Positions 18,943-27,328 of a stretch of DNA of 64,000 nt are shown here, one piece after another (position 1 is the first letter of the stretch; every line of letters starts with the position of its first letter). The notes under the pieces are model-generated. The model worked only from the letters and a program-made list of their open reading frames with translations. It did not search any database and had not been told where the DNA came from. Made by a program: the position numbers and the translations under genes. Origin of the DNA: Pseudomonas fluorescens HK44 (GTDB lineage Bacteria > Pseudomonadota > Gammaproteobacteria > Pseudomonadales > Pseudomonadaceae); the NCBI RefSeq assembly GCF_000217955.3, contig NZ_AFOY02000009.1:1-64000 (forward strand). Direction: 5' to 3'.

Positions 18943-20556
18943 ATGTTACGAATCACCGAACTCAAGCTGCCGATCGACCATCCCGAAGAAGACCTGCGGC
19001 CTGCCATCGTGCAACGCCTGGGCATCGCCAGTGATGACCTGCTCGATTTCACCTTGTTCAAGCGCAGCTACGACGCGCGCAAAAAATCTTCCGAACTGTG
19101 CTTCATCTACACCATCGACCTTAACGTGCGCGATGAGGCGAAGTTGCTGCGCGCGTTCGCCGACGACCGTAACGTCAATGCGGCACCGGATGTCAGCTAC
19201 AAGGTCGTGGGCCAGGCTCCACAGGATTTGAGCCAACGGCCGATCGTGGTCGGTTTCGGCCCGTGCGGGATTTTCGCCGGGCTGCTGCTGGCGCAGATGG
19301 GGTTCAAGCCGATCATTCTCGAGCGCGGCACAGAAGTGCGTCAGCGCACCAAGGACACCTGGGGTCTGTGGCGTAAAAGCGTGCTGAATCCTGAGTCCAA
19401 CGTGCAATTCGGTGAAGGCGGCGCGGGGACATTCTCTGACGGCAAGCTGTACAGCCAGATCAAGGATCCCAAGCACCACGGCCGCAAAGTCCTGCACGAG
19501 TTCGTCAAAGCCGGCGCGCCGGAAGAGATCCTCTACGTCAGCAAACCGCACATCGGTACGTTCCGTCTGACGGGCGTCGTCGAAAACATGCGTGAGCAGA
19601 TTCGCGCGCTGGGCGGTGAAGTACGCTTTCAGCAAAAAGTCACTGACGTGCTGATCGAAGACGGCCAGTTGAGCGGTATCGAGCTCGCCAGCGGCGAACA
19701 GATCCACTCCAAACACGTGATTCTCGCCCTCGGCCACAGCGCCCGCGACACCTTCCGCATGCTCCACGGTCGTGGCGTGTTCATGGAAGCCAAGCCGTTT
19801 TCGGTGGGTTTCCGTATCGAACACCCGCAATCGCTGATCGACAGCGCGCGCCTGGGCAAATACGCCGGTCACCCGAAACTCGGTGCCGCCGACTACAAAC
19901 TGGTGCACCACGCCAAGAACGGTCGTTCGGTCTACAGCTTCTGCATGTGCCCGGGCGGCACCGTGGTGGCGGCGACATCCGAGCCGAACCGTGTGGTGAC
20001 CAACGGCATGAGCCAGTATTCGCGTAACGAACGCAACGCGAACTCCGGGATTGTTGTGGGCATCACCCCGGAAGTCGACTATCCGGGCGGCCCATTGGCC
20101 GGGATCGAGTTGCAGGAGCGTCTGGAGTCCCACGCCTTTGTGCTGGGTGGCAGCAACTACGAAGCACCGGCGCAACTGGTCGGCGATTTCATCGCAGGCA
20201 AGCCGTCGACGGCGCTGGGTAGCGTCGAACCCTCCTACAAACCCGGGGTTGCACTGGGCGATCTGGCGCTGGCGTTGCCGGCGTTTGCCATCGACGCCAT
20301 TCGTGAAGCTTTGCCGGCCTTCGAGAAGCAGATTCGCGGCTACTCGCTGCACGACGCGGTGCTGACCGGGATCGAAACCCGCACCTCTTCGCCGCTGCGG
20401 ATCACCCGTAACGAGTCGATGCAAAGCCTGAACGTCAAAGGCCTGTTCCCGGCCGGTGAAGGCGCCGGTTATGCCGGTGGGATCCTGTCGGCGGGTGTCG
20501 ACGGGATTCGTATTGCCGAAGCGGTGGCGCGGGATATTCTCGGTATCGAGGCCTGA
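18943..20556 (+). CDS. NAD(P)/FAD-dependent oxidoreductase (COG2509 family)
   Basis: 537-residue cytoplasmic flavoprotein of unknown substrate. After an N-terminal alpha/beta domain of about 90 residues comes the FAD fold IVVGFGPCGIFAGLLLAQMG. A second FAD contact, LFPAGEGAGYAGGILSAGVD, lies near the C-terminus. The central stretch SNVQFGEGGAGTFSDGKLYS is typical of this family of 'uncharacterised FAD-dependent dehydrogenases'. I start at the ATG at 18943. Followed by a REP pair. Confidence 0.88.
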   Translation: MLRITELKLPIDHPEEDLRPAIVQRLGIASDDLLDFTLFKRSYDARKKSSELCFIYTIDLNVRDEAKLLRAFADDRNVNAAPDVSYKVVGQAPQDLSQRPIVVGFGPCGIFAGLLLAQMGFKPIILERGTEVRQRTKDTWGLWRKSVLNPESNVQFGEGGAGTFSDGKLYSQIKDPKHHGRKVLHEFVKAGAPEEILYVSKPHIGTFRLTGVVENMREQIRALGGEVRFQQKVTDVLIEDGQLSGIELASGEQIHSKHVILALGHSARDTFRMLHGRGVFMEAKPFSVGFRIEHPQSLIDSARLGKYAGHPKLGAADYKLVHHAKNGRSVYSFCMCPGGTVVAATSEPNRVVTNGMSQYSRNERNANSGIVVGITPEVDYPGGPLAGIELQERLESHAFVLGGSNYEAPAQLVGDFIAGKPSTALGSVEPSYKPGVALGDLALALPAFAIDAIREALPAFEKQIRGYSLHDAVLTGIETRTSSPLRITRNESMQSLNVKGLFPAGEGAGYAGGILSAGVDGIRIAEAVARDILGIEA

Positions 20557-20562
20557 CCGAAA

Positions 20563-20658
20563 CCCTGTAGGAGCAAGGCTTGCCCGCGATGAAGTTGACG
20601 CGGTCTTCCCGAAAGACCGCATTATCGTTCATCGCGGGCAAGCCTTGCTCCTACGGGG
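20563..20658. repeat. REP pair (inverted)
   Basis: Two inverted REP cores (CCCTGTAGGAGCAAGGCTTG and its complement) enclose an internal hairpin GCGGTCTTCCCGAAAGACCGC. It fills the space between two convergent genes, where REP pairs often act as transcript ends. Confidence 0.9.
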
Positions 20659-20671
20659 ACAGTGCCTGGTT

Positions 20672-21766
20672 TTAGATACCGGCGCGCAACACGCTGGCCG
20701 GCAGCGGCTCGCCGCGTTCGACACTGGCCGCAACGGCCGCGATCAGACCACTCAGCTCATACCCCTGAGCCTTCAGCCAGTCCTGATCGTAATAGGTGGT
20801 CGCGTAGCGTTCGCCGCTATCACACAGAATCGCCACGATTGAGCCACTCTCTCCGGCTGCAATCATCTGCTGGGCAGCCATCAGGGCCCCGATCAGATTG
20901 GTCCCGCTGGAACCGCCCACGTGCCGGCCCAAACGCTGCGCCAGGTAATGCATGGCCGCCAGCGACAGCGCATCCGGCACCTTGACCATCGCATCGATGA
21001 CCTTCGGCAAGAACGACGCCTCGACCCGCGGCCGGCCAATGCCTTCGATCCGCGAACCACAATCCAGACGCAAGCTCGCGTCGCCGGTCTGGTAGTACTC
21101 GAAGAACACCGAACGCTCGGCATCGGCGCACAACACGCGGGTGCAATGCTGGCGATAACGCACGTAGCGCCCCAAGGTCGCGGTAGTGCCACCCGTTCCA
21201 GGGCTGGAAATCAGCCAGCTCGGTTCAGGATGACGCTCAAAACGCATCTGCTGAAAAATCGACTCGGCAATGTTGTTGTTGGCTCGCCAGTCGGTGGCAC
21301 GCTCGGCATAGGTGAACTGGTCGATGAAATGGCCGTCGTGCTCCTGGGCCAAGCGCTCGGACTCGGCGTAAATCTGCGTCGGATCCTGCACCAGATGGCT
21401 TTTGCCACCGTAGAACTCGATTTGCGCAATTTTTTCCCGGGAGGTCGTGGCCGGCATCACAGCAATGAACGGCAAGCCGAGCAAGCGCGCGAAATACGCC
21501 TCGGAGATCGCCGTCGAGCCGCTGGACGCCTCGATCACCGGCGCCCCAGGCTTGAGCCAGCCGTTACACAGCGCGTAGAGAAACAACGAACGCGCCAGTC
21601 GATGTTTGAGGCTGCCGGTGGGGTGACTGGATTCATCCTTGAAGTACAACTCGATGCCCGGCAATCCCGGCAGTGGCAAAGGGATCAGATGCGTATCGGC
21701 GCTGCGCTGGAAGTCGGCTTCGATGATCCGGATGGCTTCACGAGCCCACTGACGGTTGTCGCTCAT
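20672..21766 (-). CDS. PLP-dependent cysteine synthase/desulfhydrase family protein
   Basis: 364-residue fold-type II PLP enzyme. The PLP lysine sits in [15 protein letters not shown] near residue 54. The substrate loop is [10 protein letters not shown], and the phosphate-binding loop [13 protein letters not shown]. It differs from CysK/CysM in length and in the C-terminal part, and resembles the Cds1-like group, for which L-cysteine desulfhydrase activity is reported. The exact reaction is inferred. Single gene, preceded by a 277-base gap before nhaA. Confidence 0.83.
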   Translation of the reverse strand: MSDNRQWAREAIRIIEADFQRSADTHLIPLPLPGLPGIELYFKDESSHPTGSLKHRLARSLFLYALCNGWLKPGAPVIEASSGSTAISEAYFARLLGLPFIAVMPATTSREKIAQIEFYGGKSHLVQDPTQIYAESERLAQEHDGHFIDQFTYAERATDWRANNNIAESIFQQMRFERHPEPSWLISSPGTGGTTATLGRYVRYRQHCTRVLCADAERSVFFEYYQTGDASLRLDCGSRIEGIGRPRVEASFLPKVIDAMVKVPDALSLAAMHYLAQRLGRHVGGSSGTNLIGALMAAQQMIAAGESGSIVAILCDSGERYATTYYDQDWLKAQGYELSGLIAAVAASVERGEPLPASVLRAGI

Positions 21767-22043
21767 GGTCTTTTTCTCGTTGAATCGATTAGACGTAGGG
21801 AAACCTGGCGGTGAAAACAGGCAACGGATTGACCTTGTCGAAAGGCTCAGTCAGTAAGCTTAGGAAAAAACCTGCCTAACGCACAGGTAGAGCTGAGGCC
21901 CAATACGCCAGCCAACTGCTAGGCTCAGCGCGACAACCCTGGCTGTAACGATATATAACAAAAAAGAATATAACTTTTGTTTTAACAACTAACCGTACGG
22001 GTTAGGGTGGTCCACCTTTTGAATCGATAGATGGAGAGCAAAC

Positions 22044-23231
22044 TTGCCTCTGCGTAGCACTTTCACGCGTTTCTTTCAGTTGGAAGCTGCCAGCGGTCTG
22101 TTATTGATTGCCGCCGCAGCTCTTGCCCTGATCATCAACAACTCACCGCTGTCCTGGCTCTACAACGGCCTGCTGGACACTCCCGTGGTCGCCCAGATCG
22201 GCGCCCTGAAAATCGCCAAACCGCTGTTGTTATGGATCAACGACGGCCTGATGGCGATGTTCTTCCTGTTGATCGGCCTCGAGGTCAAACGCGAAATCCT
22301 CGAAGGCCATCTGTCCAAACCGTCGCAGATCGTCCTGCCGGGTGCAGCCGCCATCGGCGGCATGGTCGTGCCGGCGTTGATCTACTGGTTCCTCAACAAG
22401 GACAACCCGCCAGCCCTGAGCGGCTGGGCGATCCCGATGGCCACTGACATCGCCTTTGCCCTCGGCGTGCTCGCCTTGCTGGGCAAGCGCGTGCCGGTCT
22501 CGCTGAAGCTGTTTTTGATGACCCTGGCGATCATCGATGACCTGGGTGCAATCATTGTCATCGCGATCTTCTACTCCGGCGCTTTGTCGACGCTGTCGTT
22601 GATGCTGGCCGCAGCCTGTCTGGTGGCGCTGGTGGCGATGAATCGGCTAGGCGTGGTCAAGCTCGGTCCCTACATGATCATTGGCCTGATTCTATGGGTG
22701 TGCGTACTCAAGAGCGGTGTCCACGCCACGCTGGCCGGTGTGACACTGGCGTTCTGCATTCCGCTACGCACGAAAAACGCCGAGCCTTCGCCACTGCTGA
22801 GCCTGGAGCACGCGCTGCACCCTTGGGTGGCCTTCGGTATCCTGCCATTGTTCGCTTTCGCCAATGCCGGTGTTTCACTGGCTGGCGTTAACCTTGAGAG
22901 CTTCACCCACCACGTACCGATGGGCATTACTGCCGGTTTGCTGCTGGGCAAGACCGTCGGTGTCTTCGGCCTGACCTGGCTCGCCGTCAAAATAGGCATC
23001 GCCGCCCTCCCCGCTGGCGCCAATTGGGGCCAGGTATTCGGCGTGGCAATCCTCTGCGGTATCGGTTTCACCATGAGTCTGTTTGTCGGTTCTTTGGCCT
23101 TTGTGCCGGGCAGCAGCGAATACGCTGGCATGGACCGCATGGGCATTCTCACCGGCTCGATCCTCGCCGCATTGATCGGTTATGCAGTGACCGCAGCGGC
23201 CAGTCGCAAGAGCATCAATAGTGCGCCCTGA
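22044..23231 (+). CDS. nhaA: Na+/H+ antiporter NhaA
   Basis: Inner-membrane sodium/proton antiporter of 395 residues with about 12 membrane segments. The catalytic aspartate pair is present in [16 protein letters not shown], with the partner Asp in [19 protein letters not shown], as in E. coli Nha[15 protein letters not shown] is another family hallmark. The start is TTG, preceded by GGAGAG; no ATG is suitably placed. The upstream 120 bases are unusually AT-rich. Ends at a shared terminator. Confidence 0.95.
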   Translation: MPLRSTFTRFFQLEAASGLLLIAAAALALIINNSPLSWLYNGLLDTPVVAQIGALKIAKPLLLWINDGLMAMFFLLIGLEVKREILEGHLSKPSQIVLPGAAAIGGMVVPALIYWFLNKDNPPALSGWAIPMATDIAFALGVLALLGKRVPVSLKLFLMTLAIIDDLGAIIVIAIFYSGALSTLSLMLAAACLVALVAMNRLGVVKLGPYMIIGLILWVCVLKSGVHATLAGVTLAFCIPLRTKNAEPSPLLSLEHALHPWVAFGILPLFAFANAGVSLAGVNLESFTHHVPMGITAGLLLGKTVGVFGLTWLAVKIGIAALPAGANWGQVFGVAILCGIGFTMSLFVGSLAFVPGSSEYAGMDRMGILTGSILAALIGYAVTAAASRKSINSAP

Positions 23232-23307
23232 ATAGCCGGATTTATTACTGAGTTCACACAGCCAAGGTGTGCTGTAGTGGTCTAACAAAACAATCAGCCA
23301 AAAACAC

Positions 23308-23344
23308 AAAACCCCGACCAGTTACCTGATCGGGGTTTTGTTTT
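23308..23344. terminator. bidirectional terminator between nhaA and the glycine-zipper gene
   Basis: AAAACCCCGA pairs with TCGGGGTTTT around an inner CAG-TTAC-CTG stem, with A and T runs on the outer sides. It serves the two convergent genes. Confidence 0.88.
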
Positions 23345-23357
23345 AACCGCGTAAAAC

Positions 23358-23822
23358 TTAGTGCGAAACGCGGCTGGTGCCACCGACGGTGGAGATACGC
23401 ACACGTTCGCCAACACGGAATACTTCGTTTGGCTGAACTTCCTGAACGTAGGCGCGCATGCTGCCGTCGTCTTCGCGAACGGTGATTTCCACGCCTTGGG
23501 TACGGGTCGCGCCTTCTTCGATGGCAGAACCCGCCAGACCGCCGGCCACTGCGCCGATCACCGCAGCGACGACACTGCCTTTGCCACCCCCCACGGAGCT
23601 GCCGGCAACGCCGCCAACGACCGCACCGGCTGCACCGCCGATCGGGGTTTTGGTGCCTTCGATTTTCACCGGACGCAGGGACTCGATGGTACCCATACGG
23701 ATCGTCTGCACCCGACGTGCTTCGTCGCGGGAGTAGGAGTCACCGGTCAGGTTCGATTGGCAACCGGTGAGCAGCATCGCCATCGTAGAAAAAGAAGCAA
23801 CCAGCAAAACAGACTTACGCAT
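23358..23822 (-). CDS. glycine-zipper outer-membrane lipoprotein (SlyB-like)
   Basis: 154-residue lipoprotein with lipobox LLTGC near residue 20. A glycine zipper follows (GGAAGAVVGGVAGSSVGGGKGS and a second GAVAGGLAGSA block, residues 60-100), which would pack in the outer membrane. The C-terminal beta part ends VGERVRISTVGG. SlyB/PcpC-type proteins have this layout and bind LPS-membrane complexes under stress. The start at 23822 has GGAG upstream. Confidence 0.85.
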   Translation of the reverse strand: MRKSVLLVASFSTMAMLLTGCQSNLTGDSYSRDEARRVQTIRMGTIESLRPVKIEGTKTPIGGAAGAVVGGVAGSSVGGGKGSVVAAVIGAVAGGLAGSAIEEGATRTQGVEITVREDDGSMRAYVQEVQPNEVFRVGERVRISTVGGTSRVSH

Positions 23823-23990
23823 AGCATCAACTCCAAAGGACAGGTATTCATTAAACTCCGCAGCTTGACGCCTGTCACGGCACCGCCCGGATAAAATTGG
23901 TTTCATTCAGGTGCAGTACAGTCGCACTTGAGAAGTCATCACACAGTAGCGCCAAATTCCAGAACCTGCGTCATCGCACCAAGGATTCCC

Positions 23991-24227
23991 ATGGATTACT
24001 TCATTATTGTCGTCACCACCATTGCCGGACTGTACTTCCATGGGTGGCTGTACGTGCGGATCAAACGCTGGATGGACCGTGATCTGGCGCTGGCACTTGC
24101 CGGTAATGACGAACAGAAAAAGGCGTTCATGCTGCAACAATTGGCCATTGCCCGGCAGCAGAATATCAAACGTCGGGACCTGCCACAGTGGCTGGAGGCG
24201 GCAGCTGCCACCTACCCCACTGCGTAA
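23991..24227 (+). CDS. small single-pass membrane protein, unknown
   Basis: 78 residues: an N-terminal membrane segment (FIIVVTTIAGLYFHGWLYV) then a basic, charged cytoplasmic tail with QQLAIARQQNIKRRDLPQWL. AAGGA lies just before the ATG. I do not recognise the family by name. It is convergent with pdxH, five bases away. Confidence 0.65.
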   Translation: MDYFIIVVTTIAGLYFHGWLYVRIKRWMDRDLALALAGNDEQKKAFMLQQLAIARQQNIKRRDLPQWLEAAAATYPTA

Positions 24228-24232
24228 CCGGT

Positions 24233-24880
24233 TTACGGCGCCAGGCGTTCGCGACTCCAGTCGGTGCCTTGCAGACGATAGTTCAGACGGTCATGCAAAC
24301 GACTCGCCCGACCTTGCCAGAACTCGATGCGCTCTGGCAGCAAACGATAGCCGCCCCAATGTTCCGGGCAATGCGGCTGGCTATCGCTGAAGCGCTGTTC
24401 AGTGACTTTGAGCAGCCCTTCCAGCTCGGCACGATCGGCAATCACCTGACTCTGCGGAGACGCCCAGGCCCCCAGGCGACTGCCCAGCGGCCGTACCTGG
24501 AAATAGGCATCGGATTCCTGCGGTGTGACCTTCACCACCCGACCCTCGATACGCACCTGGCGCTCCAGGGTCGGCCAGAAGAAGGTCATGGCAGCAAACG
24601 GATTGCCCGCCAGCTGCTGACCCTTGGCACTGTCGTAGTTGGTGAAGAAGGTAAAACCCTGATCATCAAGACCCTTGAGCAACAGGATCCGGCAATGCGG
24701 GCGACCGTCCTGATCAACCGTGGCCAGGGTCATGGCATTCGCCTCGACCGGAGGTTGTTCGGTATTCACCGCCTCGGCAAACCACTGATGAAACAGCGCG
24801 AATGGCTCGGCCGGGGCCTGAGCCTCGGTCAAACCATCGCGAGTGTAGTCACGACGCATATCAGCCAGAGTCCGGGGCAT
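24233..24880 (-). CDS. pdxH: pyridoxamine 5'-phosphate oxidase
   Basis: 215-residue FMN enzyme that makes pyridoxal 5'-phosphate from pyridoxine or pyridoxamine 5'-phosphate. Family features include [36 protein letters not shown], the [19 protein letters not shown] stretch and the C-terminus [11 protein letters not shown]. Length is normal. Next to the OmpA-like gene on the same strand. Confidence 0.96.
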   Translation of the reverse strand: MPRTLADMRRDYTRDGLTEAQAPAEPFALFHQWFAEAVNTEQPPVEANAMTLATVDQDGRPHCRILLLKGLDDQGFTFFTNYDSAKGQQLAGNPFAAMTFFWPTLERQVRIEGRVVKVTPQESDAYFQVRPLGSRLGAWASPQSQVIADRAELEGLLKVTEQRFSDSQPHCPEHWGGYRLLPERIEFWQGRASRLHDRLNYRLQGTDWSRERLAP

Positions 24881-24920
24881 AGCGTTTTCCTTGTGCTTGT
24901 TCAGTCAGTTGCGGGCCTGA

Positions 24921-25943
24921 TTACTGGCCGCTGGTGTTTTTTACCGCTGTATCCGCTTTGGCTGCAGCCGGCTTTTTGGCTGGCTGTTTTTTGGCCGGAG
25001 CTTTCTTCGCCGAAGCCTTTTTCGAGGCAGCGCCTTTCTTCTTCGACGTTGCTTTTTTCGCGGCCACAGCTGGCGCTGCAGGCTTGGCGGTTTGCACGGC
25101 AACCATTTCCACCGGTGGCGGGGTCGGCTGGCTGTACTTGTTCAGCAATGCCAGCATGGTGGTGCGCTGGGTCAGCATGATTTCCACACGACGGTTCAAG
25201 GCACGGCCCTGGGCACTGTCATTGGCGGCGCGCGGCATCATGCTACCCATGCCACGCAACATCAGACGATCACCCTTCAAGCCACTGAGACTGAAGATCG
25301 ACGCAATGGAAGTCGCACGATCCTTGCTCAGTTGTTGAGCCTCGGCACTCGTCCCCGTGTTGTCACCATGGCCCAGTACGAGCACGGAAGTTTTGGAATC
25401 ACCTTCTACCACCTTGGACACCTTGGTGAACTCACCCAGGGCCGAAGGCAGCAACATCGCCGGACGTTTCGGGTTGAAGGCGTCATCCACTGGAACGACT
25501 ACTACCAACACGTTCTCGCGACGTTCCACTTGCAGACGACTGCCCTGAACGGCAGCACGCAAGCGTGGCTCGTAGCTGTCCAGCCAGGCCTGGGTGATTT
25601 TCGGATCAGGCATTGGCACATCTTTGATATCGGCCTTGGTGATGGCCTTAGGCTGGTCGCCAAACGGCCACCACCATTTGCTTTCGCTATCGGCTTTAGC
25701 CGCAGCGGCAGCTGCGGTGGTTGGAACGGCTGGCGCAGTCGCACTTGCGGTTGATTTGGCCTTCGCGGCGGCTGCGGCTTCAGCGGCCTTTGCGTCCGGT
25801 TTGGCAGCGGCTTTGTCCGCGACCTTGTCCGAACCGGAACCGAATGACCACCAGTGGCCACCGTCTGCATCATTTTGTGGGGTTTGCGCGCAACCGGTAA
25901 TGCTGAGACACAGTGCCAAGGCTAGAGATTTGTTCGGTGACAT
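24921..25943 (-). CDS. OmpA-domain lipoprotein with a histone-like Lys/Ala tail
   Basis: Outer-membrane lipoprotein of 340 residues, with lipobox SITGC near residue 18. An alanine/lysine-rich linker (about 40-90) is followed by an OmpA-like peptidoglycan-binding domain (LGHGDNTGTSAEAQQLSKDR... and QGRALNRRVEIML). The last 60 residues are almost only Lys, Ala, Pro and Ser in KKxxAKK and KKPAA blocks, like AlgP or histone H1. In the periplasm such a tail could bind LPS, peptidoglycan or DNA; this is inference. Start ATG at 25943; an in-frame GTG at 25955 is an alternative. Confidence 0.85.
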   Translation of the reverse strand: MSPNKSLALALCLSITGCAQTPQNDADGGHWWSFGSGSDKVADKAAAKPDAKAAEAAAAAKAKSTASATAPAVPTTAAAAAAKADSESKWWWPFGDQPKAITKADIKDVPMPDPKITQAWLDSYEPRLRAAVQGSRLQVERRENVLVVVVPVDDAFNPKRPAMLLPSALGEFTKVSKVVEGDSKTSVLVLGHGDNTGTSAEAQQLSKDRATSIASIFSLSGLKGDRLMLRGMGSMMPRAANDSAQGRALNRRVEIMLTQRTTMLALLNKYSQPTPPPVEMVAVQTAKPAAPAVAAKKATSKKKGAASKKASAKKAPAKKQPAKKPAAAKADTAVKNTSGQ

Positions 25944-26086
25944 GGGGATATCCACAAAATGAGATAAAAAGCTGTGAGTCGCTACGACCCGTATAAAACA
26001 GATGCTTTGAAACTATAGAAGCCACAGGGTTCCGTCCTGCGACCATTGGGCAAGTTTTTTTTAAAAAAATGCCTTACAGCCACCCT

Positions 26087-27274
26087 TTACAGACAAGCGG
26101 CCAAAACCCGCACAAGCTTCTGCGCACGCGGGTCCATCAACACGTATGGCCCAAGGGTATTGGTCACAAAACCGAAGGCCACATCGTATTCCGGGTCAGC
26201 GAAACCGATGGAGCCGCCAGCACCCGGATGACCAAACGCTCGAGGGCCGAGGCCGAAGGTCGCGTTGGGTACGTCCGGTTGATCGAGCATACAACCCAGA
26301 CCGAAGCGGGTCCGGGTCAATAAAGTCTTGTCTTCGCCCAGGCTGTGCTCGCGAGTCAGTTCCTGGAGCATCTCGCTTTCCAGCAGGCTGCCATCAAGCA
26401 AACCGCTGTAGAACCCGGCCAGACTGCGGGCGTTACCATGGCCATTCGCTGCCGGTTGTTGCATGCGACGCCATTCGGGTTTGTTGGTACTGGTCATGAT
26501 CGATGGCGGGTTGGTAAACGCCAGAGTGGTCATGGCCGTCGGCTCACGCATCGTCACATGCAGCAAGCGCTGCGCCGCCGCATCGCCGACATTGCCCTTG
26601 CTGCGGGCGATGTGCGCCACGCGATGAAACTCTTCATCCGCCAGGCCGACATGAAAATCCAGCCCCAGCGGTCGTGCAACACGTGCCACGATCGACTCGC
26701 CCGGCCCCCGGCCATCGGCGCGGCGCAGCAATTCCCCGACCAGCCAGCCATAAGTGATCGCCGCATAACCATGGCCTTCACCGGGCGTCCACCAAGGAGC
26801 TTCGGCGGCCAGTGCGTCCACCATGGTTTGCCAGTTGTAGAGTGCCTCTGGTGGCAACAATTCGCGCAAGGCCGGCAGACCGGCCTGATGGCAGAGCAAC
26901 TGACGCAAGGTGACCGCTTCCTTGCCGGCAGCGGCGAACTCCGGCCAATACCTGGCGACCGGGGCATCGAGCTGCAACTTGCCTTCGGCGACCAGTTGCA
27001 GGGCGGTCACCGCGGTAAAGGTCTTGGTGCAGGAGAACAGGTTGGCAATGGTGTCGCTGTGCCAAGCCTCGTGACCGTCCTTGTCGGCAGTACCGGCCCA
27101 GAGGTCGAGGACGGTTTCACCGCCGATTTGAATGCACAGTGCCGCGCCACGTTCCTGGGGATCGTCGAAGAGTGCCGCGAAAGCTTCACGCACCGCTTCA
27201 AATTTAAGCTCGTAATGACCTTGAATCAGCACCCGTAACTCTCCGAAAAAACGTTTCGACACAATGACCTGCAT
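26087..27274 (-). CDS. serine hydrolase, beta-lactamase/EstB-type esterase
   Basis: 395-residue enzyme of the class C beta-lactamase-like family (family VIII esterases, e.g. EstB). The nucleophile Ser-Lys pair is SCTK in NLFSCTKTFTAV (about residue 80). The Tyr is in YAAITYGWLVGELL, and the third motif is FGHPGAGGSIGF. No signal peptide, so cytoplasmic, and more likely an esterase than an antibiotic-resistance lactamase. Downstream of nothing obvious; single gene. Confidence 0.88.
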   Translation of the reverse strand: MQVIVSKRFFGELRVLIQGHYELKFEAVREAFAALFDDPQERGAALCIQIGGETVLDLWAGTADKDGHEAWHSDTIANLFSCTKTFTAVTALQLVAEGKLQLDAPVARYWPEFAAAGKEAVTLRQLLCHQAGLPALRELLPPEALYNWQTMVDALAAEAPWWTPGEGHGYAAITYGWLVGELLRRADGRGPGESIVARVARPLGLDFHVGLADEEFHRVAHIARSKGNVGDAAAQRLLHVTMREPTAMTTLAFTNPPSIMTSTNKPEWRRMQQPAANGHGNARSLAGFYSGLLDGSLLESEMLQELTREHSLGEDKTLLTRTRFGLGCMLDQPDVPNATFGLGPRAFGHPGAGGSIGFADPEYDVAFGFVTNTLGPYVLMDPRAQKLVRVLAACL

Positions 27275-27328
27275 TGTTCCAGCCCTTGAGGGATTTGGGA
27301 ACAGGGGCGGGCCGTGAACCTCGTAATC

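Noticed and set aside
18946-20622. 558-codon minus-strand frame opposite the FAD-dependent oxidoreductase
   Set aside because: Shadow of the flavoprotein gene; Arg/His/Gln-rich and with no domain.
26087-27274. Antibiotic-resistance class C beta-lactamase
   Set aside because: SxxK and Tyr motifs are present but no signal peptide, and the C-terminal motif reads HPGAGG rather than KTG; fits an EstB-type esterase.
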